Position numbers and translations under genes: made by a program
The notes under the pieces: generated by a model
The model's database searches: none
What the model was told of the DNA's origin: nothing
The model's input: the letters and a program-made list of their open reading frames with translations, nothing else
Shown here: positions 14,433-20,177 of the stretch, in pieces
Layout of the letters: each line of letters opens with the position of its first letter
How positions within the stretch are numbered: the first letter of the stretch is position 1
Assembly (NCBI GenBank): GCA_012511245.1
Contig: JAAZGM010000213.1
Span: forward strand, 1-20,177
Direction of reading: 5' to 3'
From: Methanomicrobiales archaeon
Lineage (GTDB): Archaea; Halobacteriota; Methanomicrobia; Methanomicrobiales; Methanoculleaceae
DNA length: 20,177 nt

Positions 14433-15278
14433 ATGGAAACACACTCGATAGACTGGAATACTGTATGGAGAGAACAGCGGAGACGGCACCACGAAGCGAA
14501 CCGAAACTCAGCAGATGCAAGATTCTGGGACACAAAAGGCGCGGCACGCAGATTTTACCGGGCGGCGCAGGAGAACAACGGAGAGCGGATCGAGAAGACC
14601 CTCCGCGATCTACCCTTAACCCCTTCGTCACGGGTGCTCGATGTCGGGGCGGGGCCGGGAGCCCTTGCCCTCCCCATCGCCCGGCGGGTACGCCACGTTA
14701 CGGCGGTCGAGCCTTCGGATGGGATGCGGTCGGTGTTCGATGAAGAGATAGCAGCGGAACGGATCGGTAACATCGATGTGGTGCCGAAACGGTGGGAAGA
14801 CGTCAGCGTATCAGATGATCTCAGCCCACCATACGACATCGTATTCGCATCATATTCTCTTGACGTTCCCGATATCGTGGACGCCGTCAGGAAACTGGAG
14901 GAGGCGTCCTCCCGGTACGTCTATATCTACTGGTTTGCCGGGGAGACGTCATGGGACGCGATGTCGCGGGAGCTCTGGCCTCTCCTCCACGGTTCATCGT
15001 TTGCCTCTTCCCCCAAATGCGACATCCTCTACAACGTACTGTACTCGATGGGCATCTACCCGAATATCGAGACGTTCCCCCTCCGGCACACCAATCGGTT
15101 TACCGACCTCAACGAGGCGATCAACCATTTTGCGTCGAAGTGTTTTGCCGTGACCGGGGAGCAGAAGGAGGTGCTCGGGCGGTACCTGGAGGAACATGCC
15201 GGACTCGAAGAGGGCGACATCGTCGTACCCGGGCATTCGACCCGGGTGAAGATCTGGTGGGAAAAGAAGGATTCGTAG
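14433..15278 (+). CDS. Class I SAM-dependent methyltransferase of unknown target
   Basis: The protein has 281 residues. SAM motif I is VLDVGAGPGALAL (68-80), with Glu93 in TAVEPSDGM at the end of strand 2 and YDIVFASYSLDVPD as the motif II region. The N-terminal part is charged and aromatic (IDWNTVWREQRRR), and the C-terminal half carries an extension with FASKCFAVTGEQKEVLGRYLEEH. AGGAGG (14421-14426) lies six bases before the ATG and is one of the strongest ribosome-binding sites in the window. Small molecules, tRNA or protein are all possible targets. Its location behind a CooC-like ATPase and a flavoprotein points to cofactor or metal-centre metabolism, but nothing in the sequence proves that. 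Confidence 0.8.
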   Translation: METHSIDWNTVWREQRRRHHEANRNSADARFWDTKGAARRFYRAAQENNGERIEKTLRDLPLTPSSRVLDVGAGPGALALPIARRVRHVTAVEPSDGMRSVFDEEIAAERIGNIDVVPKRWEDVSVSDDLSPPYDIVFASYSLDVPDIVDAVRKLEEASSRYVYIYWFAGETSWDAMSRELWPLLHGSSFASSPKCDILYNVLYSMGIYPNIETFPLRHTNRFTDLNEAINHFASKCFAVTGEQKEVLGRYLEEHAGLEEGDIVVPGHSTRVKIWWEKKDS

Positions 15279-15300
15279 CCCGCCTGGGAGAGAGGTTTTC

Positions 15301-15441
15301 ATGCCGACCTGCGGCGACTGCGGCTTCCAGACTAAGAAGGCCGCGACCGAAGGAAATGCAGCATCAACAGCCCTGGCCTCGCCGACCGGGATGCGAACGG
15401 TGTCTTTCCCGGATGGTTCGGCCACGCGGATGAGGCCGTAA
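15301..15441 (+). CDS. Possible 46-residue CxxC mini-protein
   Basis: A short frame begins MPTCGDCGFQTKK and ends MRMRP-like at a TAA. GAGAGGT lies five to seven bases before its ATG, and the frame starts 22 bases after the methyltransferase stop on the same strand. Cys4 and Cys7 form a CxxC pair; there is no second pair, so a monomer would not be a complete zinc ribbon. Codon third positions are GC-rich like the neighbours. A 6-bp hairpin (15438-15457) begins at the stop codon. No family is recognised. It could be a small metal-binding or redox partner of the operon, or chance. Confidence 0.35.
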   Translation: MPTCGDCGFQTKKAATEGNAASTALASPTGMRTVSFPDGSATRMRP

Positions 15442-15457
15442 GGTTTGAAAGCCTTAC
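15438..15457 (+). terminator. Hairpin at the end of the CooC-like operon
   Basis: GTAAGG and CCTTAC form a 6-bp stem around an eight-base loop and include the TAA stop of the possible mini-protein. No strong T-run follows, so its role as terminator or 3' end processing signal is uncertain. Confidence 0.3.
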
Positions 15458-15762
15458 TCGATCGAACGGCATGCCTGTATCCGCTCCCGGCGGATGATTT
15501 TTATGCGGGACTATCGTCCGGCGTTGCGCCTGCGATTGAAGTGTGACTGCCGGGCAGCAGAGAGCCGGGGCTCCAATGATGCAGTTCCCGATAGATGAAC
15601 CACTCTGCGACTGGAGTTATGAAAATTAAAGTTGATAAATAAGATTAAGTATGATATCGATTAGAATATGTAATACTTGAAGGGCGTGTTGCAGACGGGC
15701 CTTTTTGTCCATTCTGCCCAACAGATCCCCTTCTCCGGTATCTTATATACGGTGATTCGAGA
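15442..15762. other. Intergenic region before the P1B ATPase
   Basis: This 321-base gap holds no recognisable gene. It contains a small perfect hairpin GAGCC-GG-GGCTC (15562-15573) and an AT-rich segment (15605-15675) suited to a promoter. A TTATATAC box at 15743-15750 is too close to the ATPase start to act as its promoter if that start is right. The promoter for the ATPase is therefore more likely in the AT-rich segment. Confidence 0.5.
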
Positions 15763-17688
15763 ATGGACGTGACTCATGATTCTTCTGGACCATTGATTGC
15801 TGTTCCCCGGTCTCTCCTCCGGGATTATAGAGAATTTCTGCTCGCCCCGGGCACGATCTTCACGCTCGCGAGCGGCATCCTCCTCGGGGTTGCCGTTCTG
15901 TACCAGGTTTCCAGCTTCCTCGCCGGCACTACCCCGGGAGCTTATGTAAACTGGATGTATCTTACGGCCGCCCTGGTCGGATCTTCGTTCATCTGGTACA
16001 GTGCCGCCCAGGGGATACGCGAAGGCGATTTCACTGCCGATATCCCCGTCTCCCTCGCTACAGCTGCGGCCATTATGATCGGGGAGTACTCTGCTGCTGC
16101 TGTCGTCGCCGTGCTCCTCCTCCTTGGTGGACTCCTTGAGGAACTTGTCGCCGCCCGTGCCGACCGGGCGCTTGATGCGCTGGCCAGGTTGCTGCCCGAT
16201 CAGGTGACCGTCCGGCGTAACGGCAAAGATCTCTCCCTTCCCCTCGACGAACTGGTCGTCGGCGATCTCCTCGTCGTGCACTCCGGAGAGCGAATCGCCG
16301 TTGATGGGGAGGTCCTGTTTGGGGAAGCTGCCGTCAACCAGTCGGCGATAACCGGGGAGAGCGTGCCGGTGGAGAAACAGGTGGGCGATACCGTCTTCGC
16401 CGGTACCCTCAACGAGAATGGAGCAATCGAAGTCCGTGCAACCCGGGTCGGGACCGAGACCACGCTTGGCCAGATTCGCCGGCTTGTTGCGGATGCCCAG
16501 GAAGAGAAAGCACCCGTTGAGCGAGTCCTTGACCGCTACGCAATGTTGTATACGCCTGCCGCCATCATCCTGGGGCTGTTGCTATGGTGGTGGAGCGGGA
16601 ACATCCTGCAGGCGATCACGATGCTCATCGTCTTCTGCCCGTGTGTAATCGTCCTCGCGACACCTACGGCACTCGTTGCCTCAATCGGGAATGCTGCACT
16701 CAGGGGCAGCCTTGTGAAGAAGGGGGCGGCAGTGGAGGCTCTGGCTCGTGTCGATACCGTGATCTTTGACAAGACCGGGACGCTCACACTCGGGGAACTG
16801 CAGCTTGTCGATGCGATTCCTTTCGATGGCGTACTCGAAACAAGCCTGCTAGGATATGCCGCATCCGCTGAAAAGTTCAGCGAACATCCGGTGGGCAGGG
16901 CGATCGTTCGGGCTGCCGCCGATCGGGAGATCGCAGTTGTAGATCCCGAATCCTGCGAACTTCTGACAGGTCTCGGTGTGAAGGCCCGAACCGGCGGGCA
17001 CACGATCCTGCTCGGGCGCCCGAAACTTTTCTCCCGAATGGGGTTCAGCCTCCCGGAGGCTGTTCTCCGGGAGATCGACGTCAGAACCTGCGAAGGAAAG
17101 AGTGTCATCGTCGTGATGATCGATCATGCGGTCAGCGGTCTTCTGGTCTTAGAGGATACGCTCCGGGAGCATGCACTGGAGGCCGTTACCGCCCTCAACA
17201 CGGCGAACATCAGGACGGTCATCGTAACGGGCGACAACCGGGAGACAGCCGCCAGGATCGCAAAAATGACCGGGATATCCGAGACTCATGCCGAGATGAT
17301 GCCGGAAGAGAAAGTCGGGATCGTGAAGCGGTTTCAGGAGGCAGGGCACCGGGTGGCGTTTGTCGGTGATGGAGTGAACGATGGTCCGGCGCTTGCGACC
17401 GCTGATGTGGGTGTCGCCATGGGCAACGCCGGCACGGATGTCGCCATCGAGACCGCTGATGTCGTGCTCCTGTCGGATGATCTTCTCAAACTTCCGCAGA
17501 TCATCGACACCTCGCAAAAAGCCCTCCGTACCATCCGGCAGAACCTCATCTTCGCCGTTGCCGTCCTTCTCCTTGCCGTATCCCTCACCATCTTCAATAT
17601 CCTGACGCCGATTACCGGGGCGCTCCTGCACGAACTCTCCTCGATCCCGGTGATCGCTAACTCGGCACGATTGATAGGAGTGAAGTGA
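15763..17688 (+). CDS. P1B-type heavy-metal transporting ATPase without N-terminal metal-binding domain
   Basis: The 641-residue pump exports a transition metal across the cytoplasmic membrane. All core motifs are present: TGES (197-200) in the actuator domain, the transmembrane CPC (292-294), the phosphorylation site DKTGT (336-340), the P1B-specific HP in SEHPVG (373-378), TGDN (489-492) and GDGVND (535-540). There is no N-terminal HMA domain and no CxxC. The last membrane pair carries LLHELSSIPVIANSARL (621-637) instead of the Lys...Asp pair expected in ZntA-type Zn/Cd/Pb pumps or the YN and MxxS of Cu pumps. The metal is therefore not assigned. GGTGAT stands seven bases before the ATG at 15763, supporting this start. 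A 7-bp hairpin follows the stop. Confidence 0.92.
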   Translation: MDVTHDSSGPLIAVPRSLLRDYREFLLAPGTIFTLASGILLGVAVLYQVSSFLAGTTPGAYVNWMYLTAALVGSSFIWYSAAQGIREGDFTADIPVSLATAAAIMIGEYSAAAVVAVLLLLGGLLEELVAARADRALDALARLLPDQVTVRRNGKDLSLPLDELVVGDLLVVHSGERIAVDGEVLFGEAAVNQSAITGESVPVEKQVGDTVFAGTLNENGAIEVRATRVGTETTLGQIRRLVADAQEEKAPVERVLDRYAMLYTPAAIILGLLLWWWSGNILQAITMLIVFCPCVIVLATPTALVASIGNAALRGSLVKKGAAVEALARVDTVIFDKTGTLTLGELQLVDAIPFDGVLETSLLGYAASAEKFSEHPVGRAIVRAAADREIAVVDPESCELLTGLGVKARTGGHTILLGRPKLFSRMGFSLPEAVLREIDVRTCEGKSVIVVMIDHAVSGLLVLEDTLREHALEAVTALNTANIRTVIVTGDNRETAARIAKMTGISETHAEMMPEEKVGIVKRFQEAGHRVAFVGDGVNDGPALATADVGVAMGNAGTDVAIETADVVLLSDDLLKLPQIIDTSQKALRTIRQNLIFAVAVLLLAVSLTIFNILTPITGALLHELSSIPVIANSARLIGVK

Positions 17689-17704
17689 GTCGTCCTGCGA
17701 TCCC

Positions 17705-17722
17705 GGACAGGACGGCCTGTCC
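17705..17722 (+). terminator. Hairpin after the P1B ATPase
   Basis: GGACAGG and CCTGTCC form a perfect 7-bp stem with a four-base loop, 17 bases after the ATPase stop. A short T-run (CATTTTTAA) occurs about 30 bases further on. Confidence 0.45.
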
Positions 17723-17775
17723 TCTTAACCCCTGTGATGAAAAAACCGCTCATTTTTAAGATCACCCCCACGGTG

Positions 17776-17825
17776 CCGTGCGCCCTTCGGTCGAGAGGGG
17801 CACGGGTTGAAAATTTCATAAAAAA
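17776..17825 (-). terminator. Hairpin and T-rich tract between convergent genes
   Basis: CCGTGCGCCC (17776-17785) pairs with GGGGCACGG (17797-17805) apart from one bulged G. On the minus strand a T-rich tract (17825-17811) comes some 55 bases after the trmO stop, just before the hairpin. The segment probably ends transcription of trmO, and perhaps of both convergent genes. Confidence 0.4.
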
Positions 17826-17879
17826 GATGCCGGAATATTCCCTGATTCACGGGCAGCCAGGATTCCCGGTTGCACCCGG

Positions 17880-18284
17880 TCAGTCCGGGCAGTCTATCTC
17901 CCGCGAATAGGGTTTGATGTCGAGAACTGGCGTCCCGTCGAGGGCTTCAAGCCCCCTGACCCGGATCACGTTGCCCGTTATATCGACGACATCGACGAGC
18001 GAGAGGCTGATCGGGTTCGGACGGTTGGGGGAGCGGGTCGCAAACACACCATGCTCCACAGGGTTGTGCGGGGGTTTTGTGCGGAGCGCGGTCCGGTCTG
18101 CCCGGTCAAACCAGCAGAGCACAAAGAGATGCTTCTTCTCCTCTACCCTGAAGAGGGCGGGAAGGTAGTGCTCGTCGATGACGATCACCGCCTCGGTATC
18201 GGTCAACCTGCCCTGTCGCGGGGCATCCCCCTTCTCTTTATACGGCGAGGAGACGTACCCGATGGGGTTCAGGCCGGCGATCAT
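17880..18284 (-). CDS. trmO: tRNA (N6-threonylcarbamoyladenosine37-N6)-methyltransferase TrmO
   Basis: The 134-residue protein belongs to the TsaA/TrmO (UPF0066) family, which uses SAM to methylate t6A37 next to the anticodon of a threonine tRNA. The beta-barrel marks are IGYVSSPYKEKGDAPRQG (8-25), HLFVLCWFDRADR (52-64), FATRSPNRPNPISLS (81-95) and the GLEALDGTPVLDIKPY segment (111-126). The last two are the family signature. The ATG at 18284 is preferred: AGGTG lies five bases upstream, and MIAGLNPIGYV matches the usual N-terminus. The frame is open for 45 further residues to 18419, but that part is arginine/histidine-rich and not family-like. The gene stands alone, convergent with the P1B ATPase. 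Confidence 0.92.
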   Translation of the reverse strand: MIAGLNPIGYVSSPYKEKGDAPRQGRLTDTEAVIVIDEHYLPALFRVEEKKHLFVLCWFDRADRTALRTKPPHNPVEHGVFATRSPNRPNPISLSLVDVVDITGNVIRVRGLEALDGTPVLDIKPYSREIDCPD

Positions 18285-18637
18285 GGTGCACCTCTCCCGG
18301 CAACGATGCCTGGAAAGATGAGCTTGCGGCCATGAGATGTCACGAAACCAGCGATGGAGTGGTTGTTTGAGGGATAGTGGCGATTGCAGCGAGCGTGGAG
18401 TCTTGTGTCCATATACCACTATTCTGCAACGGTGATATTTAACGGTTGCTTGTTCGGATTTAGTATGAAGTAATTTGATTCACATCATACCACATGCGGG
18501 GAATCCTGGGGTTGTGCTTCCCTGCAAAAGAGGGTGCCGATGTTCTCCTCCGGATTTGTGGAGCCCGGTGATGGAGTTCACCAGAAGGCACCACCGGCCG
18601 GGAGAATCGTTTTCCCCCCGAACAGCAGATATCCTGT
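18285..18637. other. Divergent intergenic region between trmO and the HD-domain gene
   Basis: I see no gene in these 353 bases. An AT-rich block near 18405-18490 includes TATA-like words on the minus strand (GGTATATGG at 18417-18409 and AAATATCA around 18441-18433) that could serve trmO. The stretch before the HD gene has no clear ribosome-binding site. Confidence 0.45.
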
Positions 18638-19225
18638 ATGGACGATAGAATTGCCCTGGTGCGTGAATACGTGAAGGCGGCGCTCCGGGGTGCAGGGGCG
18701 CACGGGTTTGATCATACCGGGAGGGTTGTGCACCTCTCTGAGGTGATCGGCACACAAGAAGGAGCCGATATGACGATCCTCCTCCCGGCAGCCCTCTTCC
18801 ATGATATCGCCCGGCCGCTTGAGGAAGAGACCGGCACCCCCCACGAAGAGGCGGGAGCGCGGATGGCGGAGTCCTACCTCCGCTCCATCCACTATCCGGA
18901 AGATTGTATACCGGGCATCGTCCACGCCATCCGGGCGCACCGCTACAGTTCAGGCATCGCACCCGGGACGCTCGAGGCCCGGGTGCTCTCGGATGCGGAT
19001 AACCTGGATGCGATGGGGGCGGTCGGGATCGCGAGGACGTTCATGCAGGCCGGGGAACAGGGGCGCGGCATCGCGGATGCAACTGCCCACTTTTACGAGA
19101 AGCTGCTCAACCTGAAGGACCGTATGTATACCGAGAGCGCACGGGAGATCGCTGAAGGGCGGCACGCGCTCCTCGTCGCGTTCCTCGATGCGCTGGACAG
19201 CGAGATCGGTGTCCTGGAACGGTGA
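18638..19225 (+). CDS. HD-domain phosphohydrolase
   Basis: The 195-residue protein is a metal-dependent HD hydrolase. The metal ligands are visible in order: His26 (HGFDHTGRV), His55-Asp56 (LFHDIAR) and Asp119 in VLSDADNLDAMG, with extra histidines at 69, 96 and 101. The SDADNLDAMGAVGIAR segment is typical of the YedJ/YpgQ-like group of predicted nucleotide phosphohydrolases, whose physiological substrates are mostly unknown. The ATG at 18638 lacks a clear ribosome-binding site, so the mRNA may be leaderless or have a very short leader. The gene is convergent with the small exporter downstream, with a hairpin in the 58-base gap. It has no evident operon partner. Confidence 0.87.
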   Translation: MDDRIALVREYVKAALRGAGAHGFDHTGRVVHLSEVIGTQEGADMTILLPAALFHDIARPLEEETGTPHEEAGARMAESYLRSIHYPEDCIPGIVHAIRAHRYSSGIAPGTLEARVLSDADNLDAMGAVGIARTFMQAGEQGRGIADATAHFYEKLLNLKDRMYTESAREIAEGRHALLVAFLDALDSEIGVLER

Positions 19226-19251
19226 TCATGAACCCGGCAACGCTCTGTCAT

Positions 19252-19270
19252 CAGGGGTGCAGTGCCCCTG
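19252..19270. terminator. Bidirectional hairpin between convergent genes
   Basis: CAGGGG and CCCCTG form a 6-bp stem around TGCAGTG in the 58-base gap between the HD-domain gene and the small exporter. The stem can extend imperfectly outward (ATCA/TGAT). It is placed to stop transcription from both sides. Confidence 0.45.
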
Positions 19271-19283
19271 TGATAGATCCCTG

Positions 19284-19613
19284 TCACGCATCCGAGCAGA
19301 ACTTCAACCCCATGATCCCCGCTATGATCAGGAGAACGCAGAGTAGGCGGAGGACGCTCCTTGACTCCCCGAAGAACATGATCCCGGCGATGACCGTCCC
19401 GACCGCCCCGATGCCCGTCCAGACGGCATACGCCGTCCCGAGCGGGAGATCCGAGAGCGACCGCGAGAGGAAGTAGATGCTTGCAGCCATCACCGCGAGA
19501 GTCACAACCGACGGCACAACCTTCGTGAACCCTTCGGTATATTTCAGTCCGACCGCCCAGCCGGTCTCGAGGATCCCGGCGAGGAGAAGGGTTACCCAGG
19601 CAATATCTTTCAT
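19284..19613 (-). CDS. gdx: Small multidrug resistance family exporter, Gdx/SugE type (guanidinium exporter)
   Basis: The 109-residue protein has four membrane segments and works as a dual-topology dimer in this family. The substrate-binding Glu16 in AGILETGWAVGLKYT corresponds to Glu13 of E. coli SugE/Gdx. GLKYTEGF, PLGTAYAVWTGIGAVGT and the closing GIMGLKF match the Gdx subtype rather than EmrE, which has a different pattern around the Glu. Gdx proteins swap guanidinium for protons. The ATG at 19613 is preceded only by a weak GATGA. No guanidine riboswitch is visible upstream. A single gene is enough for function if it inserts in both orientations. Function is inferred from the subtype pattern. 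Confidence 0.85.
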   Translation of the reverse strand: MKDIAWVTLLLAGILETGWAVGLKYTEGFTKVVPSVVTLAVMAASIYFLSRSLSDLPLGTAYAVWTGIGAVGTVIAGIMFFGESRSVLRLLCVLLIIAGIMGLKFCSDA

Positions 19614-19867
19614 AAATAGTTCATCTTTAACTTTTTTGGATGAAGAAGCGGAACGGGAAGTCCCCGGTCACCAGGTGCTGGGCTGAACGTGGAGCCTCTT
19701 CGCCATTGTGATACCTATAGTTAGTTGGGTGTTTTATTATAATTCACCCGATATGCGGTATAAACTTGATAGGTCGGCGTATTTGGTCGTTGCTCTCTAG
19801 TACCATCTGGTAAATCGTGTTGAAGTATCGCCGGAAAGCATTGTATTCTGATGGTATCCAGGAGTGC

Positions 19868-20000
19868 GTCAACTACCCCCGACTGAAGTCGGGGGCATGA
19901 TACCGCGAGTGGCACCATGCTCTTTACAGGCTTGCGATTCCACCTCTCCCCCGATGTCGGGGGAGCAGACCGCAATAGGCCGGTTGACGGCGGCCCTGGC
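19868..20000 (-). ncRNA. Predicted omega-RNA (reRNA) overlapping the tnpB 3' end
   Basis: TnpB nucleases use an RNA made from the 3' end of tnpB and the right end of the element, with the guide taken from the adjacent flank. Two perfect 9-bp GC-rich hairpins occur here: 19946-19965 (loop TG) and 19876-19895 (loop GA). They suit the scaffold. The guide would be the roughly 16-20 bases read leftward from 19867. The 5' boundary at about 20000 is an estimate. Confidence 0.4.
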
Positions 20001-20177
20001 AGCAATGTTTTTCGCCGCGTTCAGATCGGCGTTCTCGGTATGCCCGCAGGCGAGGCAGCGGAACGCTGCCTGGGTCGGACGGTTGTCGGGGTGGACGAAC
20101 CCGCAGACACTGCACTGCTGACTTGTATATGCCCCGTCGATCACCTGCACTACAACCCCTGCCCTTCGTGCCTTGTA
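19869..20177 (-). CDS. tnpB: TnpB RNA-guided nuclease, C-terminal part, cut by window edge
   Basis: The last 102 residues are visible; the frame is open to the right edge. They contain the zinc ribbon CSVC (22-25) and CLAC (41-44) and the third RuvC acidic residue Asp51 in NADLNAAKNIAARA. These are the classic TnpB/OrfB C-terminal features. The final residues (about PPTSVGGS) are coded by the terminal hairpin of the element itself and the TGA stop lies in the TAGTTGAC end. The tail from about residue 63 is non-conserved and serves mainly as RNA scaffold sequence. Whether the missing N-terminal part is intact cannot be judged from this window. Confidence 0.88.
   Translation of the reverse strand, partial: YKARRAGVVVQVIDGAYTSQQCSVCGFVHPDNRPTQAAFRCLACGHTENADLNAAKNIAARAAVNRPIAVCSPDIGGEVESQACKEHGATRGIMPPTSVGGS

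Larger units (their letters stand above)
19868..20177 (-). mobile_element. IS200/IS605-family element, right-end part
   Basis: The 3' part of tnpB plus a hairpin end mark the right end of an IS605-type element; the rest lies beyond the window. The end stem CCCCCGACT/AGTCGGGGG (19876-19884 with 19887-19895, loop GA) is followed on the minus strand by TAGTTGAC, a cleavage-site-like terminus. I place the element boundary at 19868. No tnpA or left end is visible. Confidence 0.7.

Noticed and set aside
14345..14743. 132-codon plus-strand frame across the flavoprotein/methyltransferase junction
   Set aside because: Out of phase with both real genes; composition is that of a frame shadow.
15576..15629. 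17-codon frame MMQFPIDEPLCDW...
   Set aside because: Too short, no ribosome-binding site beyond a chance purine stretch, no supporting context.
15743..15750. TTATATAC as promoter of the P1B ATPase
   Set aside because: It would start transcription about ten bases inside the gene, while GGTGAT and the ATG at 15763 are well placed for translation, so the box is probably not used or the promoter is further upstream.

Overview
The window reads as a stretch of archaeal chromosome, most likely a methanogen of the Methanomicrobiales (Methanoculleus-like). This is an inference from several things: archaeal ribosome-binding sites of the AGGTGAT type, TATA-box promoters, a CooC-type CO-dehydrogenase accessory ATPase, short ATGA-overlapped operons, and moderately high GC. 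No rRNA, tRNA or CRISPR array was found. Genes fill most of the window.

Region 1 (1-4377, minus strand) is a five-gene operon read from right to left: glucose-1-phosphate cytidylyltransferase, CDP-glucose 4,6-dehydratase, a three-part sugar C-methyltransferase, an RmlC-type epimerase, and an NAD-dependent epimerase/reductase cut by the left window edge. Three of the four junctions overlap by four bases or could do so. The set fits synthesis of a CDP-activated, 3-C-methyl-branched 6-deoxyhexose. Region 2 (4378-5243) is an 866-base divergent intergenic segment with no convincing gene. It holds a small element made of an 11-bp direct repeat flanking inverted arms, and an isolated TATA box.

Region 3 (5244-11645, plus strand) is a second surface-glycan operon. 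An RmlD-type reductase, a UDP-GlcNAc 4,6-dehydratase/5-epimerase and a WbjD-type 2-epimerase should make UDP-L-QuiNAc, UDP-L-FucNAc or a close isomer. They are followed by a GT4 glycosyltransferase, a SAM methyltransferase, a structured GC-rich hairpin repeat, and a second GT4 glycosyltransferase. Regions 1 and 3 together look like part of a glycan (S-layer glycan or exopolysaccharide) locus. No flippase or oligosaccharyltransferase is visible here.

Region 4 (11700-17688) has a metal/redox flavour. A Gate-domain (nucleoside-recognition) membrane protein is divergent from a probable operon of CooC-like ATPase, flavin-reductase-like protein, SAM methyltransferase and a possible 46-residue CxxC mini-protein. 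A P1B-type heavy-metal ATPase follows. A 19-bp imperfect palindrome lies directly upstream of the CooC promoter TATA box and is a candidate operator.

Region 5 (17880-20177) carries single genes: a TrmO tRNA methyltransferase, an HD-domain phosphohydrolase, a Gdx/SugE-type small exporter, and the 3' end of an IS605-family tnpB. The tnpB reading frame runs through the terminal hairpin of the element, so a reRNA/omega-RNA and its guide can be predicted from the sequence.
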